Assembly: GCA_028702975.1 (NCBI GenBank)
Contig: JAQVNT010000008.1
Coordinates: 1-16,242 of the forward strand
Length of the DNA: 16,242 nucleotides
Source: Candidatus Delongbacteria bacterium
Lineage (GTDB): Bacteria; UBA4055
Direction: 5' to 3'
The notes under the pieces are model-generated. The model was not told the origin of the DNA. It worked only from the letters and a program-made list of their open reading frames with translations, and did no database searches. Position 1 is the stretch's first letter. Every line of letters starts with the position of its first letter. A program made the translations under genes and the position numbers. This document shows positions 6,428 to 14,346 of the stretch, piece after piece.

Positions 6428-8800
6428 TTATACTTTTTTTCTGCCCCCTATTTTCTTTTTTAAGGCTATTTTAAGTACTTCGTCTATATGCTTTACTGAT
6501 TTTATATCCAGATTGTCCAGCACTTCTTTGGGGATTTCTTCCAGATCTTTCAGGTTATCCCGAGGTATAATTACGGTTTTTATCCTCGCTTTTTGAGCAG
6601 CGATTATTTTTTCTCTCAAACCCCCTATTTCCATTGCTTTGCCCCTGAGCGAGATCTCTCCCGTCATCGCCACATCTCTGCTTACTGGATTTTTTGTGTA
6701 AAGCGATATTATAGCTGTCGTAATTGCAAGTCCGGCTGAAGGTCCGTCTTTTGGCGTAGCTCCGTCGGGAACATGGATGTGAAGATCGGATTTATCATAT
6801 TTTTTAAGATCTATCCCGAGATAGTCTGCGTTTGCCCTCATATAACTTATCGCTATTTCAGCCGATTCTTTCATGACTTCTCCGAGCTGGCCTGTTATCT
6901 TTACCCTTCCGGTGCCTTTCATCAGATTTGCCTCGATGAATAATATCGATCCTCCGGCCGGCGACCATGCAAGACCGGTGCATACACCTACCTCATCTTT
7001 TCTGTTCGCCATTTCCGGTGTGATAAACTTGTTGCCGAGATATTCCCTGACTTTCTTTTCATCTACTTTTACACCTGTCTTTTCGCCTTTCGCTTTCATC
7101 ACCGCAACTTTTCTACATATCTTTTCGATCCTTTGTTCCAGTTTACGCACGCCGGCCTCTCGGGTGAAGTTCTGAACTATATGCTCAACGGCCTTCCTGG
7201 TGAACTTTATATCTCTGGCGACCAGACCATTCTGTTTCATCTGCCTTTTTATGATGTATCCCTCGGCAATAGCTACCTTTTCCTGTATTATATAGCTAGG
7301 GAATTCAATTATCTCCATTCTGTCGTAAAGGGGCTCCGGAATATATTCAGGATAATTCGCCGTCATAATGAACATGATCTTTGAAAGATCGAACGGAACA
7401 TCCAGATAATGATCGACGAATGCGGAGTTCTGTTCCGGATCAAGCGCTTCAAGAAGCGCGGCCGCCGGATCGCCCTGGTTGCTGCTGGTCAGTTTGTCTA
7501 TCTCGTCGAGCATCATTACAGGATTCCTTACGCCTGCGTGCCTGAGCTGCTTGATTATTATTCCCGGCATCGATCCTATATATGTTCTTCTGTGACCTCT
7601 GATCTCTGCCTCGTCCCGGACCCCGCCCAGTGAGGCTCTCGCGAATTTTCTTCCCATCGCTCTTGCTATTGATTTACCTATCGATGTCTTGCCTGTTCCC
7701 GGAGGTCCCACAAGGCAGAGTATGCTTCCTTTTGCGTTTTCCGTGAGTTTTCTCACAGCCATATACTCAAGTATCCTTTCTTTGATCTCCTTAAGTCCGT
7801 AATGATCTTCGTCCAGTATCTTTCTTGCTTTCTCGATGTCTATCTCGCCGCTTTCCTCCTCGTTCCACGGAAGGTCGAGCAGCCAGTCCAGATAAGTTCT
7901 CGCAACTGTGTATTCGCTTGAAGCCGACGACATCCTGTTAAGTCTCTTCAACTCCCTTTTAGCCGCAGTTTGAGCCTGATCGGGAAGTTTTTTCTTTGAA
8001 AGTTTCTTCTGAAGTTCTTCAAGCTCCTGTGATTCGTCCTCTGTTTCGCCGAGCTCTTTTTTTATTGCCCGGAGCTGCTCTCTGAGATAATAGTCCTTCT
8101 GGTCTTTTTCCAGCTCTTCATCTACATCCTCCTGGATCTTTGTGGTCAGTTTCAGCAGCTTAAGCTCTTTGTTGAGATAAGATGAAAGCAGGATAAGCCG
8201 TTCTTCGATATCGGTCTCTTCAAGTATTTTCTGCCTTTTATCAATGGTCAGGTTGAGATTTGAAGCTATAAAATCCGCGACTTTCGACGGAGCTTTTATA
8301 GTATTGAGAGCTATTCTGAGCTCGTCAGGGATGTTGTGGGAGAGGTTGATGATCTCTGTAAAAGTTTCTGTAACAGATCTCAAGAGTGCGGTCAGTTTAA
8401 GACTCTGCGTCTTTTTTTCCTTCAGGTGCTCCACTTTGCCGATAATATAAGGGGTTTCTTTTTCAATCTTTTTAAGTTCTATTCTGCCCAGACCCTGAAC
8501 TAATAATCTTGCGGAATTGTCCCTGTCGCCGCGGAACATCCTTAGTATAAGTACTGCTGTACCGATATTATAAATTTCAGACTTCTTCGAAGATCCGGTA
8601 TCATCAGGTTTGTTGGCGAAAATACCCACTATTTTTGTTGAGCTTAATGAATCATTGATAAGTTTGATAAGGGATTCGTCATTTACAATGAGGGGCATGA
8701 TCACATTTGGAAAAACAACCATGTTCATTAGCGGAAGTATGGGCAATCTGTCAGGAATGGGGAATGACTTTCTGTTCTGATTATTGCTTTGCGCTGGCAT
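6428..8800 (-). CDS. lon: ATP-dependent protease La (Lon)
   Basis: Lon is a cytosolic homohexameric AAA+ serine protease that degrades misfolded proteins and specific regulators. The 790-residue length is typical (784 in E. coli). Residues ~17-215 form the LonN substrate-binding domain (LPILPLMNMVVFP, 19-31). A helical linker follows (LREQLRAIKKELGE, 239-252). The AAA+ module has Walker A GPPGTGKT (365-372), Walker B with MMLDEID (429-435) and the RGHRRTYIGSMPG segment (401-413). The C-terminal protease domain has the dyad Ser688 in DGPSAG and Lys731 in LREKIIAA, 43 residues apart as in E. coli (679/722). The start at 8800 has GGAGG a few nt upstream. The gene begins 21 nt after hsp20, probably as part of one transcript with it and the upstream kinase gene. 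Confidence 0.98.
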   Translation of the reverse strand: MPAQSNNQNRKSFPIPDRLPILPLMNMVVFPNVIMPLIVNDESLIKLINDSLSSTKIVGIFANKPDDTGSSKKSEIYNIGTAVLILRMFRGDRDNSARLLVQGLGRIELKKIEKETPYIIGKVEHLKEKKTQSLKLTALLRSVTETFTEIINLSHNIPDELRIALNTIKAPSKVADFIASNLNLTIDKRQKILEETDIEERLILLSSYLNKELKLLKLTTKIQEDVDEELEKDQKDYYLREQLRAIKKELGETEDESQELEELQKKLSKKKLPDQAQTAAKRELKRLNRMSSASSEYTVARTYLDWLLDLPWNEEESGEIDIEKARKILDEDHYGLKEIKERILEYMAVRKLTENAKGSILCLVGPPGTGKTSIGKSIARAMGRKFARASLGGVRDEAEIRGHRRTYIGSMPGIIIKQLRHAGVRNPVMMLDEIDKLTSSNQGDPAAALLEALDPEQNSAFVDHYLDVPFDLSKIMFIMTANYPEYIPEPLYDRMEIIEFPSYIIQEKVAIAEGYIIKRQMKQNGLVARDIKFTRKAVEHIVQNFTREAGVRKLEQRIEKICRKVAVMKAKGEKTGVKVDEKKVREYLGNKFITPEMANRKDEVGVCTGLAWSPAGGSILFIEANLMKGTGRVKITGQLGEVMKESAEIAISYMRANADYLGIDLKKYDKSDLHIHVPDGATPKDGPSAGLAITTAIISLYTKNPVSRDVAMTGEISLRGKAMEIGGLREKIIAAQKARIKTVIIPRDNLKDLEEIPKEVLDNLDIKSVKHIDEVLKIALKKKIGGRKKV

Positions 8801-8821
8801 TTTGTCCTCCGGATAAAAATA

Positions 8822-9226
8822 TTATAGCTTTTTTGCTGTTATTATATAAAAACCATGCCTGTAACACTGTTTTACAGTTGACAGATCTATTTTAAAAGGC
8901 AGATTGACAACTCTTTCGAACGGTCCGAAATCTATCTCCATCTTATGGTAATGCCTCTTTTTATCGCAACCTATCTGATCCCTCGTCCCTTTGATCACCA
9001 GATGGTCATCGTCAACTTCCACCTCTACTCTTTCAGGTTCGATGTAAGAGAGATCGGCGACAATGAAAAGTTCATCTTTCACCTCATAAACATCCACTCT
9101 GGGCCTCCACCCGACCGACTCGTCGCAAATAAAGGTTTTATGGCTGTTGAAGTAATGATACTGGTCAGACTCGTAGATTATACTGTCCGCATTATACTTG
9201 ATCAATTTTTTTCTGAACTTATCCAT
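8822..9226 (-). CDS. Small heat-shock protein (Hsp20/alpha-crystallin family)
   Basis: Small heat-shock proteins bind unfolding proteins without ATP and hold them for refolding or proteolysis. The 134 residues include an alpha-crystallin domain from ~39 to 133: GWRPRVDVYEVKDELFIVADL (39-59), HLVIKG (75-80), DFGPFERVVNLP (99-110) and a final strand GFYIITAKK. The N-terminal arm (1-38) is short and rich in Tyr, Lys and Asp. The protein ends right after the last strand, so the C-terminal extension with the I-x-I motif that drives oligomer assembly in most relatives is missing. That suggests small or atypical oligomers. GGAGGA 6 nt before the ATG supports the start. It lies 19 nt after the kinase gene and 21 nt before lon, whose product could take over its clients. 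Confidence 0.93.
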   Translation of the reverse strand: MDKFRKKLIKYNADSIIYESDQYHYFNSHKTFICDESVGWRPRVDVYEVKDELFIVADLSYIEPERVEVEVDDDHLVIKGTRDQIGCDKKRHYHKMEIDFGPFERVVNLPFKIDLSTVKQCYRHGFYIITAKKL

Positions 9227-9245
9227 CTGCTTCCTCCGGAAATGA

Positions 9246-12200
9246 TTATATAGCCCAGTATTTAGTCTGAAAATTCTCTCTCTTTTCCGACGGCATATTG
9301 CTCATCAGCTTTTCGGAAAGAAGATTTAGTTTATCCTCGAAAAAATCCGCATTTCTTTTCTGCGATCTGTTCCTGAAATAGAAATACGAGGAAAGTATAG
9401 GGAAATAACTGTCAAAAATATATCCTTTTGCATAGTTATCCTTTCCGAGTTTTACCGTAATCTTCAGCGATTGGGCATAATTTTCGTTCATCAGGCTTTC
9501 GATCACATCAAAATAATCGTATATATGCGGAGTATCCGTAAAAGAAGACTTCAGCTCCTCAATATGACTTACAAGCCCGGACCTCTCCGCAGGGTCCGAA
9601 TAGTTGTTAACGGAATTATTGAAGTATTTCATTGAGAGAAGCATTTTTATATATCTGGATGAAGCTTTCGGTATCTCCTGAATTATTTTTCCCGTTACTT
9701 CTGTCGAATACATGGAGAAAAGCAGTTCGATCTGGCTGAACAGCAGCTTTATCCCTGCGGAATTTTCCAGTTCGGGATAGATGCGCAGAATATTCTTCTT
9801 ATAATGCGTAAATCCTTCAGGGTCCTTTATTATGTAATGATAGTAAGCCAGAGAAACAATAAATCTCTTTATCTCGTCTTTATTTGCTACTTTTGATATC
9901 AAATTCATTGCAAATCTTATGTTTATCTCCGCGTCACGCCACCTGCCAGTACCGATCAGAAAGTTAATGTATTTGCTGTATATTCTGAAAAGTCCCAGGT
10001 AATCCCTGAATCTTTTACCCAGCGTGATGGCTTTTTCATATTCATTATCGACTTTTGAGGCCGTCATCCTCATGTTCGTCATAGCCTCCACCTTATCGGA
10101 GATCACAGTTATCAGGTTATTGCCTATGGCTTTTTTAACTGATATCTGCTCTATCGCCGACAACAGTTCGTAGGCTTTCTTAAGCTTGCCGCTCCTGAGC
10201 ATCAGATTTGCGTAAAGATAATTAAGAGTGAGCTCCTCGACCTTATTAAGATCATGTGAGGGGTTCTTGAGAAGCGTTTCGCAAAGTTCCGCGGCAGTCC
10301 TGATCTTTCTTTTAACTATAAGATCGAATACCAGCGTCAGGTTTATATCAAGAGTTTCATTCGGATAAACAAAATCCGCCTCGAGATACTTGTAAATGTG
10401 TATAAGTTTCAGATAAATTTCGGATTTCTGTATTAAAGATGCACTTGCAAAATATTCTCCTGTCGCAAGAACAGCTTTCCGCGTCGTTTCATCCATTGCT
10501 GATGAATTCTTTTTCAGTTCGTGATCTATCAGATCCTTACATATTTTTATCCTTCCTGTCCTTGTTAGAAAAGTCAGCCTCTTGAAAAGCACCTTTAAAT
10601 ACTGGTCAAGATCACCCGACTTTTTAAGTACTGACGATGCCTTCTGCAGGAACTCGGATTTTTTGTGTAAGGAAATCTGGGTTCTGGAAAAACAAATACT
10701 GTCGGAAATTATCTGGGCATACTCCGGAGATCTTTTTGGTAACTTAATGTTCTTCAAAAGCTCTTTATAGTAAATGAACGCTTCGTCAAAACTGCCCATC
10801 GATATAAGCAGAAGGTAGAGGTCCTTGAGTATCGATATCCTCGTTTTTGTGGTAATATTGAAACTTTTATAATAGAAGATGAGAAAATTCTTTCTGTCTA
10901 TATTGAGATTGTGCTCCCTGCAGTATTCGATCGTTTCCTTGAGCTGTTTTTTTTTGATCTTTCCTTCAGCGGATGATTTGATAAGGCAGTATGTGTAGGT
11001 TATAAGGCTTCTTTTTTTCTTTGCTCCGTAGTATTCTGTCAGCCTGTCATAAAAACTCTGCCTGTCTTCTTTCGAAACATTCCTTATAACTTTTGTGAAA
11101 TTCTCGTTTTTAATAAAATAGTATTTATCCCCTCTTTTGATCCTGAAATCGATAAGGCTCATTCTCTGAAGCTTGGACATGATGCTTCTTAGGTCATCAA
11201 TATCGAATATGTGCCTGATCTTTTCATAATTAGCGCCTTCATCGAATTTTCCGGCTATGAAAAGGAATATGAATTTTTCGTTCTGTGAAAGATTTGCGAA
11301 CCTTGCCTGATAAATATCGAGTATCTTTGAGTGATAACTGATATTTTCAGGAAACTCAAATTCGTATTTTCCCTCTTTAAGGTTGAAATATTTGTGGGTT
11401 ATCAGAAATTCGAGGTAGCTTTTGACCAGGAACATATTGCCGTTGCTTTCTTTCAGCACATAGGGAATTATCCTGTCGTCAATGTTATCGGAAGATGTTC
11501 TTAAAAGAAAAGAAATGTATTTCTTCACATCACCGATCTTAAGATTTTCGATATAGTACCTTTTTGGAGGTATCAGATAGTATATGTCCTCGTATGACTT
11601 AAGTTTGCATTCCTCCCTGTCAACAAGGTCGATATCAATAGACAGAATAACGAACAAAGGCGATGTAACGGCGATGTTGAAAATATAATTCATCAGGTCT
11701 TTACCTGTTTCCTCAAGGTTGGTGATATCATCTATCAGCAGAAGGATCGACTGCTTTGTGTTCAGGTTGTCAAAAATATCTTTAAGGATGGTTCTGATCT
11801 TAAAGATCAGCTCTTTGTCCTGTACGAAAGTCCCGTCGGAATTTATCAATCCGTTCGCTTTTTCAAAGATCTCGCTGCCAGTCTCGTTCTTGTCCAGAAA
11901 ACCTATAAGTCCGAAGATCAGTTTTCTGAAAAATATATTCACTGTACTTTCCTCTTTCTCAACGGTGAGGTAGAGTGAAGGAATTCTGTTAAGCTGGGAT
12001 CTGATGTTGAACGAATCCATCAGCTGCGTCTTGCCGTTCCCGTTCTCCGATATCACCGATATCAGCATTCCTGTCCGCTTTTCAGTTCTCAGGCAGAAAT
12101 TCAGATATTCATCCTGGAGTTCGGTAAGAAGATTAGTCTTGTCGTAATACTCGTTGTTGAAGATGGTCTCAATACGCTCTTCTTCCTCCCTTATGTTCAT

Positions 12201-13010
12201 TTCCAGAGCTGTCTCGAGATAAAGAATAAGCTGCTGTGCGGAATGGATCCTGTCCTCTTTTCTTGCCGCGCAGAGGTCTTTTATAAGATTTTTTACGAAA
12301 TTTTCCTGGATCGAGCTGAAAGCTACCTCTTCACGGAAGGATTCCTCAAGTTTTCTCTGAACGATCTCCTTGACCGATTTACATTCATCGAACGGGAGTT
12401 TTCCGGAAAAAATATAATAGATGACCATGCCCAGAGAGTACAGGTCCACCCTGTAATCAATATCCTTTTTAAGAAGAACTTCGGGAGCGATGTATATAAG
12501 AGTTCCCCTTACTTTTCCTGAAAAATCTTCAACGAGATTAGCGAGGCCGAAATCCATGATCTTCGCTTTAATTCCTTCCTTTTCTTTTATCAGAAATATG
12601 TTGTCCGTCTTGATGTCAAAATGGATTATGTGCCTGTTATGGATGTAATTAAGACCTCTCGCGATCTGAAGAAGTATCTCCAGTTTTTCCTTGTAAGAAA
12701 GATCCGGAAAAGCAGTTGTAAGGTTTTCACCCTCTACGAACTCCATCGTGAAGAAATATGTGTCTGTCTCCTTGTAAACATCAAGGTCGTAAACCTTGAT
12801 GATGTTGGGGTGCTTCAGCGCGCTTACGATCTTAAACTCGTTCTTGAACCTGTCGATCGCCTTGTTCGAAAAGAATTTATCCTTGATGAGCTTTAACGCG
12901 ACTACCCTGTTCTCAACAAAATCCTTTACCAGATAAACGTTGCCCATACCGCCCTCTCCTAGAAGACGGATTATCTCATATCTGTCATTTATTTTGCTTC
13001 CGGGCTCCAT
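9246..13010 (-). CDS. Ser/Thr protein kinase fused to P-loop ATPase and helical repeats
   Basis: A 1254-residue multidomain signalling protein. Residues 11-~265 are a Hanks-type kinase: glycine loop GEGGMG (18-23), Lys40, Glu58, catalytic loop HFDIKTDN (130-137), DFG (153-155), APE (175-177). The Arg of the usual HRD is Phe, so it is a non-RD kinase, but the catalytic Asp132, Lys134 and Asn137 remain. Residues ~285-560 form a P-loop ATPase with Walker A SENGNGKT (320-327; first Gly replaced by Ser) and Walker B ILLLIDD (421-427), like the AAA_16/STAND modules of PknK-type kinases. From ~600 to the end it is helical and TPR-like in places (FDEAFIYYKELLKN). No signal peptide or membrane segment is seen, so it is probably cytosolic. 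No DNA-binding C-terminus is recognisable. AAGG just after the kbl stop serves the ATG at 13010. The physiological substrate is unknown. Confidence 0.88.
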   Translation of the reverse strand: MEPGSKINDRYEIIRLLGEGGMGNVYLVKDFVENRVVALKLIKDKFFSNKAIDRFKNEFKIVSALKHPNIIKVYDLDVYKETDTYFFTMEFVEGENLTTAFPDLSYKEKLEILLQIARGLNYIHNRHIIHFDIKTDNIFLIKEKEGIKAKIMDFGLANLVEDFSGKVRGTLIYIAPEVLLKKDIDYRVDLYSLGMVIYYIFSGKLPFDECKSVKEIVQRKLEESFREEVAFSSIQENFVKNLIKDLCAARKEDRIHSAQQLILYLETALEMNIREEEERIETIFNNEYYDKTNLLTELQDEYLNFCLRTEKRTGMLISVISENGNGKTQLMDSFNIRSQLNRIPSLYLTVEKEESTVNIFFRKLIFGLIGFLDKNETGSEIFEKANGLINSDGTFVQDKELIFKIRTILKDIFDNLNTKQSILLLIDDITNLEETGKDLMNYIFNIAVTSPLFVILSIDIDLVDREECKLKSYEDIYYLIPPKRYYIENLKIGDVKKYISFLLRTSSDNIDDRIIPYVLKESNGNMFLVKSYLEFLITHKYFNLKEGKYEFEFPENISYHSKILDIYQARFANLSQNEKFIFLFIAGKFDEGANYEKIRHIFDIDDLRSIMSKLQRMSLIDFRIKRGDKYYFIKNENFTKVIRNVSKEDRQSFYDRLTEYYGAKKKRSLITYTYCLIKSSAEGKIKKKQLKETIEYCREHNLNIDRKNFLIFYYKSFNITTKTRISILKDLYLLLISMGSFDEAFIYYKELLKNIKLPKRSPEYAQIISDSICFSRTQISLHKKSEFLQKASSVLKKSGDLDQYLKVLFKRLTFLTRTGRIKICKDLIDHELKKNSSAMDETTRKAVLATGEYFASASLIQKSEIYLKLIHIYKYLEADFVYPNETLDINLTLVFDLIVKRKIRTAAELCETLLKNPSHDLNKVEELTLNYLYANLMLRSGKLKKAYELLSAIEQISVKKAIGNNLITVISDKVEAMTNMRMTASKVDNEYEKAITLGKRFRDYLGLFRIYSKYINFLIGTGRWRDAEINIRFAMNLISKVANKDEIKRFIVSLAYYHYIIKDPEGFTHYKKNILRIYPELENSAGIKLLFSQIELLFSMYSTEVTGKIIQEIPKASSRYIKMLLSMKYFNNSVNNYSDPAERSGLVSHIEELKSSFTDTPHIYDYFDVIESLMNENYAQSLKITVKLGKDNYAKGYIFDSYFPILSSYFYFRNRSQKRNADFFEDKLNLLSEKLMSNMPSEKRENFQTKYWAI

Positions 13011-13019
13011 TCCTGCCTT

Positions 13020-14279
13020 TTATAATTTATCCGAGATCGGGTACATTTCGATTATCTCTTCCCGCGACTTCCCTAGTATTCCGTACTTTTTCCCGGTTTT
13101 TATGAATGCGTCGAGAGCCTTTTCGAGATGATGCTTTTCGTGGGCTGCAGATATCTGAGTCCTTATTCTCGCTTTACCTTTCGGTACTACCGGATAGAAG
13201 AACCCTATTGCGTAAACGCCTTCCTCGTACAGCGTCTTCGAGAAATCCTGAGAAAGTTTTGCGTTGAAGAGCATTACTGGGACGATCGGGCTTTGTGTTG
13301 AGGTCAAAATGAAACCCGCTTCCTGAAGACCGTTTTTCCAGAATTGTGTGTTCCTGTCCAGTTTCTCTTTTCTTTCTGACGAATGCATTATCATTTCCAT
13401 TACTTTAAGCACACCTCCCACAACCACCGGAGAAATAGAGTTTGAAAAGAGATACGGTCTTGATCTTTGCCTGAGTATATCGATTATCTCCTGCCTTCCT
13501 GAAATGCAGCCGCCGGACGCTCCGCCGAGAGCTTTGCCGAAAGTGGTGCTGATGATGTCCACTTCGCCCATGACATTCATTAGCTCATGAGTGCCTCTTC
13601 CGGTCTTACCCATAAAACCTGTGGCGTGAGAATCGTCGACCATTACCAGAGCTTTATACATTTTTGCCAGCTCGCAGATCTTGTCCACTTTCGCCACCGT
13701 ACCGTCCATGGAAAATACGCCGTCGGTTACGATAAGTTTTATTCTGTAATCCCTCTCCTCTTCCAGTTTAAGCTGAAGATCGTCCATATCGTTATTCGCG
13801 TATCTGATCTTTTTAGCCTTACAAAGCCTCGTTCCGTCAATTATCGAGGCATGATTCAGTGCGTCAGTGAAGATCGCGCAGTCCTCGTCGAGAAGAGCCT
13901 CGAAAACACCGAGATTCGCATCAAAAGCGGACGAGTAAAGTATCGTGTCGTCCATGCCCAGATAAAGGGACATTTTGTTTTCGAGCTCGACATGAATATC
14001 CTGGGTGCCGCAGATGAACCTTACCGAGGACATCCCGTAGCCTCTCGTTGTCAGAATATCCCTGGCCGCGATTATTACCTCAGGATGGTTCGACATGCCT
14101 AGATAATTGTTCGAGCAGATGTTTATTATGCCTTCGGATCTTACTCCTTTGGGATGTTCGACATCGATATCCGCATACTGCGCCGACAGTATCTTTCTTT
14201 CCTGTTTGTAAAGGTTGCCTTCTCTGATCTGCTCAAGCTGATCGGTGTAGAACTTCTTCATTTCCCTGTCGAATGCCAA
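13020..14279 (-). CDS. kbl: Glycine C-acetyltransferase (2-amino-3-ketobutyrate CoA ligase)
   Basis: Kbl is a PLP enzyme that interconverts 2-amino-3-oxobutanoate plus CoA with glycine plus acetyl-CoA, usually after threonine dehydrogenase. The 419 residues follow E. coli Kbl closely: NNYLG (57-61), SVRFICGTQD (85-94), DALNHASIIDG (139-149), RYANNDM (159-165), VDDSH (214-218), TTFGKALGGASGG with Schiff-base Lys249, RSRPYLFSN (272-280) and YPVVPKGKARIRTQ (362-375). A small oddity is YSSAFDAN where E. coli has YSSCFDAN. About 15 residues extend past the usual end. No tdh is adjacent, so its role may lie outside threonine breakdown. The start is TTG at 14279, with GGAG 7 nt upstream and an N-terminus that aligns residue by residue with the paralog upstream in the transcript. 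The next gene starts 9 nt after its stop. Confidence 0.92.
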   Translation of the reverse strand: MAFDREMKKFYTDQLEQIREGNLYKQERKILSAQYADIDVEHPKGVRSEGIINICSNNYLGMSNHPEVIIAARDILTTRGYGMSSVRFICGTQDIHVELENKMSLYLGMDDTILYSSAFDANLGVFEALLDEDCAIFTDALNHASIIDGTRLCKAKKIRYANNDMDDLQLKLEEERDYRIKLIVTDGVFSMDGTVAKVDKICELAKMYKALVMVDDSHATGFMGKTGRGTHELMNVMGEVDIISTTFGKALGGASGGCISGRQEIIDILRQRSRPYLFSNSISPVVVGGVLKVMEMIMHSSERKEKLDRNTQFWKNGLQEAGFILTSTQSPIVPVMLFNAKLSQDFSKTLYEEGVYAIGFFYPVVPKGKARIRTQISAAHEKHHLEKALDAFIKTGKKYGILGKSREEIIEMYPISDKL

Positions 14280-14286
14280 TTGATAT

Positions 14287-14290
14287 CTCC
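14287..14290 (-). promoter_or_regulatory. Ribosome binding site supporting a TTG start for kbl
   Basis: GGAG (minus strand, 14290-14287) lies 7 nt before TTG at 14279. The first ATG in the frame is at 14261, with its nearest AGGG almost touching it. Using TTG gives MAFDREMKKFY, which lines up with MAYSDKIRNIY of the paralog without a gap, so TTG is preferred. Confidence 0.7.
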
Positions 14291-14346
14291 GCTGTTTATA
14301 GCTTTAATGTATAATATTTCATTTCGTCACATACCGGAAATCAGCC

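Noticed and set aside
8821..8826. A perfect TATAAT on the minus strand just before lon, as a lon promoter
   Set aside because: It overlaps the hsp20 stop codon, has no -35-like sequence at 16-18 bp, and would leave a leader of only about 14 nt. A stop codon in AT-rich DNA explains it.
13587..14102. A 171-codon plus-strand frame opposite kbl
   Set aside because: It is the antisense shadow of a highly conserved enzyme, and its translation resembles no known protein.
14280..14346. Internal promoter between the two Kbl genes
   Set aside because: AT-rich TATTAT and TATAAA sequences are present, but none is paired with a convincing -35 at proper spacing.
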